A DNA stretch of 64,000 nucleotides from Salvator merianae (Eukaryota; Chordata; Lepidosauria; Squamata; Teiidae), in NCBI GenBank assembly GCA_003586115.2, contig QVOM02000025.1, positions 46,852,706 to 46,916,705 of the forward strand, read 5' to 3'. The notes beneath the pieces were generated by a model. The model saw only the letters and a program-made list of their open reading frames with translations. It was not told the origin of the DNA and ran no database searches. The stretch's first letter is position 1. Each line of letters begins with the position of its first letter. The translations under genes were made by a program, and so were the position numbers. This document shows positions 58,682 through 64,000 of the stretch, piece after piece.

Positions 58682-60620
58682 ATAGAAACATATAGAAACA
58701 TAGAAACATAGAGTTGGAAGGGACCTCCTGGATCATCAAGTCCAACCCCCTGCTCAATGCAGGATTCCCTAAACCATTCCCGATAAATGGCCGTCCAGTC
58801 TCCGCTTGAAGACCTCCGTCGAAGGGGAACTCACCACCTCCTGTGGCAACCTATTCCACTGGTTGATCGTCCTTACTGTCATAAATTTTTTTCTAACATC
58901 TAATCTGAATCTTTTCCCCTGCAGTTTCATCCCGTTGCTTCTAGTCCTTCCTTGTGCAAGTGAGAACAGGTCTGATCCTTCTGCACTGTGACAGCCCTTT
59001 AGGTATTTGTAGACAGCTATCATGTCCCCTCTCAGTCTTCTTTTTTGTAGGCTAAACATTCCTAGTTCCTTTAACCGTTCCTCATAGGACATGGTTTGTA
59101 GACCATTCACCATCTTGGTAGCTCTCCTTTGAACCTGCTCCAGTTTGTCAGCGTCCTTTTAAAACTGGGGTGCCAAGAACTGGACACAGAGTAGAGAGGG
59201 ATAATAACTTCACGCGATCTGGACTCTATGCTTCTCTTAATACACCCCAGGATTGTGTTTGCCTTTTTTGCAGCTGCTTCGCACTGTTGACTCATGTTCA
59301 ATCTATGATCTACTAGGACACCCAGGTCCTTTTCACATGTGCTGCTGCTCAGCTGGATTCCTCCCATTCTATATGTGTTTTTTTCATTTTTCTTGCCCAG
59401 ATGTAGTACCTTGCATTTTTTTCTTGTTAAATACCATTCTATTAGTTGCAGCCCATTGTTCCAGTTTTTCTAAATCTTTTTGAATCCTCTCTCTCTCTTC
59501 TCTAGTGTTAGCAACTCCCCCAGCTTTGTGTCATCAGCAAATTTGATCAGTTTCCCCTCAACTCCCTCATCCAGATCATTTATAAAAATGTTAAACATAA
59601 CCGGGCCCAGCACAGAGCCTTGCGGTACACCGCTTGAGACTTTCTTCCAATTGGATGTGCAGCCATTTATAACCACTCTTTGAGTACGATCACTAAGCCA
59701 GTTATGAACCCACCTAACAGTTACCTTGTCAATCCCGTATTTGATCATTTTTTCAATGAGGATGGTATTGAAGTCAAGATATACTATGTCTACGGCATTT
59801 CCCTGATCAACCCATTCAGTGATTTTGTCATAGAATGAAATTAGATTAGTCTGACATGATTTGTTTGTTACAAACCCATGTTGACTACGGTTAATTACTG
59901 AATTCCCGTCCAAATGCTGGCATACATGTTGTTTAATAATTTGTTCAAAATTCTTTCCTGATATTGAAATCAGGCTAACAGGCCTGTAGTTCCCTGGGTA
60001 CGCCTTCTTCCCTTTTTTGAAAATAGGGACAACGTTTGCCCTTCTCCAATCATCTGGGACTTCTCCTGTTCTCCATGAATTTTCAAAGATTACAGCAAGT
60101 GGTTCAGCAATAACCCCTGCTAATTCCTTCAGTACCCTAGGATGTAATCCATCTGGACCTGGAGACTTAAATTCATCTAAATTAGCTAAGTATTCCCTTA
60201 CCCTCTCTGTTTCGATTATGTGCTTTGATTCTCTTATTCCTTCACTAGCACAACGAAGGTCAGTTGCTGCTACGCTATCTTTCTTAGAGAAAACAGATAC
60301 AAAATAGGAGTTCAGAAGCTCAGCCTTCTCAATATCATTTTTTATCAATTCACCATTTTCACTCTGTAAACATCCTATAGCCTCTTTAACTTTTCTTTTG
60401 CTTTTAACATATCGCCCAAACCCCTTTTTATTGTTTTTAGTCTCTCTTGCAAGCCTCAATTCATTTCTAGCTTTAGCTTTTATGATACTTGCCCTGCAGT
60501 TTGTGCAGACTACATTATATTCTTCTTTAGATATATTCCCCTCCTTCCATTTCTTGAACATTTCTTTTTTCCTCCTTAGCAAGGGCCGCTCCTCTGAGTC
60601 ACCAAAAACAGGAAACTCCG
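58682..60620 (-). mobile_element. CR1 LINE, 5'-truncated (about 1.9 kb)
   Basis: The minus-strand 3' end reads GGAGGTCCCTTCCAACTCTA then TTTCTATG-type units (58683-58715), the CR1 terminus with a variant octamer. Coding sequence for ORF2 from the linker through RT to the C-terminus lies upstream. The 5' limit is near 60600-60620, where CR1 similarity is lost. Confidence 0.85.
58769..60582 (-). pseudogene. CR1 ORF2 reverse transcriptase, disrupted
   Basis: The frame at 59470-60582 (370 residues) starts in the pre-RT linker ([18 protein letters not shown]), then shows [33 protein letters not shown] and [10 protein letters not shown]. Motif A reads [13 protein letters not shown]. Relatives have about nine more residues after YLDF, so an in-frame deletion is likely near 59770-59785. 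[12 protein letters not shown] and KFADDTKL keep the other catalytic aspartates. After 59470 the frame breaks. C-terminal pieces continue at 59107-59367 (CEKDLGVLVDHRLN) and 58769-59113 (MSYEERLKELGMFSLQKRRL), with further frameshifts near 59160. It cannot encode a full protein. Confidence 0.85.
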
Positions 60621-60960
60621 CTCTCCTCAGACCATGTGCTCACGCCGTGTGCTCACGCTGTGTGCTTCTTTTTTGTGTTCTTCTTTGATAGAAGAGAAGT
60701 TGATGCCGTGTGCTTCTCTTTGTCCTCTTTCAAAAAAGCACCCTCCTTCTACTTCAACCAAGCATCTGCCCGATCGTTGGCATGACAGCAGCCAGCAAGC
60801 AGCTGACCACTGCCATGGTGACTGGCAGGCCCTCACAGTGCACAGGCGCAATCAGCCGATTGCATAGGCCCAATGGCACTGGCACAATCAGCTGATTACA
60901 CCTGGGCATTGTGTGGGCCTGCTGGTTCTGTTTTGTCAGTACTGGGAAACTTGAATAGAG

Positions 60961-61329
60961 AAAAGCATTTTTGAATGCTAAATTTAGACATCCATGTTAT
61001 TGCAGGATTCATTGCTGTTGCCTGAGGCAGCAGTGACCATGAATGTTTACCTCCATCTCTGGCCGGTTCACCAGCTTCAGCCTTTCCTGGATAGGGCTTT
61101 CTTATAATTCTGCTACCCTCAGAGGGATGAGGAGCTGTAGCATGTGGAGGGATCTTCTCTGTGGTGCCTCCCCAGCTCTATGTTCCTCTCTGGCTCTGTG
61201 AACAGCCTTCCAGTGGAGGTACCAGGCATTAACTTTATATGGTTTTTCATGCCTGGTAAAATCCAGGCCTTTGATAACATATTTTCTTCTAAATGCAGCT
61301 CTGCTAGAGTGGAAGGATATTTTAAACAT
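60961..61329. other. unassigned sequence
   Basis: No gene. The frames at 61102-61371 overlap on both strands and lack family signatures. This may be the decayed body of the L2-type tail that follows. Confidence 0.35.
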
Positions 61330-61421
61330 GTTTTAATGTTTTTATTAACTTGCACTGGGACCTGTGGGTGAAGGCCAGGATACAAATGTAATAATAAGAT
61401 AAAATAAAATAAAATAAATAA
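61330..61421 (+). repeat. L2-type 3' end with (ATAAA)n tail
   Basis: AGGCCAGGATACAAATGTAAT followed by ATAAA units resembles a worn L2-clade 3' terminus in the plus orientation. Only the last 90 bp or so are recognisable. Confidence 0.45.
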
Positions 61422-61828
61422 GGTCTTGAATCCTTTTTATTGATTGGTGGATTTTAAATTACGTAGAACTTTGAGTGAGGCTTCATTTCCAGTTATTGGT
61501 TCCAGGTGCCTTCATGAGACAAAGAAGATGTCTGTTACCACCTTGTCTCTTTGTTTCCTTTCTCCTCTTTCTCTAGTAGCATCCTTCTCCTTCATCAAGA
61601 TAAACATATCATTATTGCAGGGATAGTTAGTAAGTTTTATCCACAGGGTGCCTAATAAGATACATTTTTCTCCCCACAGCAGATTATGAGAGTTGACTGA
61701 AAATCATTTTCACAAAGGACATATGTATGTTCTAGAATGCATAAGCTTTGTTTGGGTTTTGTTTGCCTACATTGTGCCCTATTCCTGTAAGTGTATTTCT
61801 AAACACATTAAAAAGGCAGCACTTGACT

Positions 61829-61987
61829 TAGAAATGTGCTGAACTGATTTGAACATGAACAGATCCTATTTGAACAGGGGGGTATTCAATCAGTTCAAAT
61901 TTGAAATAAACCACACAGCCCCAGGTTCAGGGGAGTCAGTTCAAACCAAACCAGGGAAGTCTGGTAGAATCAATTCACGTTGCCAAA
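61829..61987. mobile_element. possible hAT-like MITE fragment
   Basis: The left end TAGAAATGTGCTGAACTGAT resembles TAGGGATGTGC, and interior TTCAAACCAAACC-type blocks resemble MITE 1. The right end near 61985 (AATTCACGTTGCC) is weak and no duplication is seen. Confidence 0.35.
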
Positions 61988-61989
61988 AT

Positions 61990-62497
61990 GATATATTGTA
62001 ACATCTATAAAAATTGTCATCTTCCAACAACAAAGATCTGTTGGGAGCACACTATTGAAAAAGTGATAGAAAATGAGCGGGTCAAAATACCATGGGACTT
62101 CTGAATATAAATTGATAACATTTTGCTACATAATACACTAGATTTAACTGTAATTGAGAAGAAGGAATGGATTATCAATGTAGTAAGGTCTGGTGACAGC
62201 AGAGTTGAAGACAAATATCAAGATTTGAAGATCAAACCTGAAAGACTATGGCACAAGTCAGCAGTTGTGGCGGCATTTAGAACATCTGCATTTTGACAAA
62301 ATTGTCACCAGTCAACTGTGAAAGACCACACTGTCTGGATCCACACACATCTTATGCTGATACATTACATCATCCTAAGTTCTTGGGAAGAACTCAATGA
62401 GAATAAAGCCCAACACCAGCTACAGAACTGGCAGCTGTGATACCATGTTGATATGGATACACAAACAAATGCAAATACAAATGCAAATACAAATAAA
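61990..62497 (+). pseudogene. R4-like LINE C-terminal (restriction-like endonuclease) fragment
   Basis: Broken frames from about 62040 read ICWEHTIEKVIENERVKIPW then DF, a stop, and after a further stop DNILLHNTLDLTVIEKKEW, IINVVRSGDSRVEDKYQDLK and ERLWHKSAVVAA. I recognise the WDF..(Q)TD, PD(L/I).VI and WIIDVA.PGD.RV.DK series of R4/Dong-type LINEs, whose PD...(D)xK residues form a restriction-like endonuclease. Here the first PD is LD and WIID is WIIN, so the catalytic core is damaged. A later THIL piece matches the family C-terminus. It ends in an A-rich (CAAATA)-type tail at 62460-62497. Confidence 0.65.
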
Positions 62498-62544
62498 AAG
62501 ACTTTCAGAATGAATCAACACAGTAACATATGGAAGATCTCTAA

Positions 62545-62785
62545 GTCTGAATCTATACACATTTCTAAAAGTGACTGAAAGGCAAAGCAGAGGTGGTACC
62601 ATATGGCACCACTGTTGCCATCCCACTTATAATCCTCATTAAAGAGCCAGAAAAAATATACTTTGGAACTGCATTCTCTGGTCTTTAATGTGGATCAGAA
62701 GTTAGATGGAGACACTAGCATGTGGCAGCTACCACCTCTAAGGAAGGCACTTTTAAGCTGTGTTTTTCTTACTGCATGTGAAGAG
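62545..62785 (+). mobile_element. MITE family D copy 2 (about 240 bp)
   Basis: The left end GTCTGAATCTATACACAT faces a right end CTGCATGTGAAGA whose reverse complement is similar in part. Inside, GCAGAGGTGGTACCATATGG near the left and TGGCAGCTACCACCTCTAAG near the right are inverted. Shares blocks with 28688-28938. No coding capacity. Confidence 0.45.
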
Positions 62786-62812
62786 TTTTTTTTCTTCTCT
62801 TTTTCCTGTTTT

Positions 62813-62892
62813 ATTAAAAAAAAAAAAAAGGAAAGGAAAGGAAAAGAAAAAAGAAAGGAAAGGAAAGAAAAGAAAAGAAAAGAAAAGAAAAA
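62813..62892 (+). repeat. purine-rich (GGAAA)n/(GAAAA)n tract
   Basis: A poly-A run of 15 or more followed by GGAAA and GAAAA units, all purine for about 75 bp. Confidence 0.9.
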
Positions 62893-63609
62893 CTGAAGTC
62901 CTACGTCCATTTGAGGTTCTTTTAAATTTCATTTTTCAAGCACTTGGAATTCTTCCTCACCTAATTCCTGAGTGACATAGATTATATATTTTCGCATACT
63001 GTAAATATTTGTTTTTCCTCCTTTTAAATCTGCTTCCTTTCCCCAGGGTTTGCCACAACATGTGAGGTCAGCCTGTAACTTGAGAGCCGTAATAGCATTC
63101 TTCTGTCATTTAATATGTCCTTGGTTTATTACATCTAGATGGTACTGAACAAAAGAGAACATCAGAAAATGAGGGAATACAAATGATAGAAAAAAATGTT
63201 AAAGGAGAAATTGCAGTACAAAAGACAATCCAGACAATCCTACTTGTTTAATTGAATGAGAGGAAGTGTTGACTTCAGTTGGAAAGCTGTTGTTTCCCTA
63301 GGAGGCTATCAGACTGCTTTGGCCTCATGACACTGCTGTGCACTATTTTGTGTCCATGTATGGTCCTTTATGGTTGCAGCTGAGCATATGGTTGTGCTGG
63401 CATAGGCTGCCCAAAATTCAGAAAACCATTTTTTCTTGATAAGTGTGAGAAATCTCAAAGTTACTTTAAGCCAGCACAATGGAATATGGACTGGCAATAC
63501 AGCAACATGTGGTTCATCCCTCACCCCATCATTGAACCATTGAACCAGCTGACGGCTGTAGTTCTTTTTCCACATTCAGAAGTACATTAATGTTCTTTCC
63601 CAAATATTG
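62893..63609. other. unassigned sequence
   Basis: No gene. The last 100 bp may belong to the CR1 fragment that follows. Confidence 0.4.
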
Positions 63610-63668
63610 CAAAGGGTTTGACTAGATGATCCTTGTTGTTTCTTCCAGCTCTACAACTTTATGACTGC
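63610..63668 (+). repeat. CR1 LINE 3' end, diverged
   Basis: GGGTTTGACTAGATGATCCTT then CTTCCAGCTCTACAACTTTA is a worn plus-strand CR1 terminus. Only one terminal unit (TTTATGACTG) is left and the body is not recognisable. Confidence 0.7.
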
Positions 63669-63691
63669 AAGTGCATGTCTCCCTTCTCAAG

Positions 63692-64000
63692 GGGCCTGTT
63701 CGCAACTGATGTTAGCAAGCATCTAGCATGCATGCTAGTCTAGTGCATTCGCACTGCAAGACGGCCAAAGTGACTGGAAGCACTATTTAACCACTCCCAA
63801 TCACTTGTACCACTGGAGCAGTAAATTCTAGTCTGAAACCTTACCTGGAGCTCATCAGGCTATGCGATTTCCCAATCGGGCCAATGTGGCCTGACCAGGG
63901 TGGCTACATATTGCTCAGTTGGACATTGTGTAACCCAATAGCTTAGGCCCAATTGCACTAGCATGATCAGCCCATTATGCAGGTGTGATTAGCTGATCGT
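63692..64000 (+). mobile_element. MITE family B copy 7, cut by window end
   Basis: The left end GGGCCTGTTCGCAACTGATG is family B, followed by TAGCAAGCATCTAGCATGCA as in copy 2. The later part (TTAGGCCCAATTGCACTAGC) matches the 60.9 kb flank. The right end lies beyond the window. Confidence 0.65.

Larger units (their letters stand above)
58359..60960 (+). mobile_element. MITE family B copy 6, split or flanked by CR1
   Basis: The left end TGGCCATTTTTGCACTTACT and the AGACTAATTAGTCTATGC and GACACTGTCCACACTG blocks match copy 2. At about 58682 a CR1 begins. Family B-like text (CAGCTGACCACTGCCATGG, CAATCAGCCGATTGCATAGG) reappears from about 60760 to 60930. The right terminus is uncertain. The outer segments may be one interrupted copy or two copies. 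Confidence 0.5.

Noticed and set aside
1..64000. A previously undescribed functional gene system (defence, metabolic or regulatory operon)
   Set aside because: No supported host coding sequence exists in the window; all recognisable proteins are from transposable elements and all are disrupted.

Overview
The window looks like intergenic or deep intronic DNA from a sauropsid, most likely a squamate reptile. This rests on the repeat mixture. CR1 LINEs carry the sauropsid 3' end and its ATTCTATG-type terminal repeat. They sit beside BovB/RTE, an L2-clade LINE, an R4-like LINE and a DIRS-like remnant. There are also tRNA-derived SINEs with an L2-type tail, a Tc1-like transposon, and many small hAT-like and PIF/Harbinger-like non-autonomous elements. 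I found no host protein-coding exon, tRNA or rRNA gene, CRISPR array or operon that I can defend. The longest open frames belong to retroelements, simple repeats or the GC-rich interiors of transposons.

Layout. 1-2900: CR1 tail, BovB fragment, DIRS-like reverse transcriptase remnant, then unassigned DNA. 4400-8400: microsatellites, two MITEs and the first SINE. 9900-16200: three MITE-like copies and a CR1 fragment. 19300-24100: a MITE split by a CR1 end, then a Tc1-like element holding a hAT MITE and a Harbinger-like MITE that itself holds a second hAT MITE. 27000-32000: two copies of GC-rich MITE family A, an L2 tail and further MITEs. 36200-38200: a MITE with GTGTGATCA ends, a compact hairpin and a CR1 fragment. 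41300-46300: a family C copy, a hAT MITE, and an L2 inserted into the tail of an older L2. 47570-48551: a weak solo-LTR candidate. 50800-55250: two family C copies each carrying a SINE, a family B copy and a fourth family A copy. 57600-64000: a hAT hairpin element, a large CR1 inside or beside a family B MITE, an L2 tail, an R4-like fragment, a CR1 end and a family B copy cut by the window edge.

The main pattern is a set of MITE families (called A, B and C here) with different interiors but similar ends, close to GGGCCT(T/G)TTCGCACTT. They are flanked by 3-bp target duplications. Several copies have intact ends, and their nesting gives a partial order of insertion. Family names A-F are local labels, not database names. 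No new defence or metabolic system was found; the novelty here is in mobile-element structure. Assignments rest on recognised motifs and on termini read by eye, with no database search.
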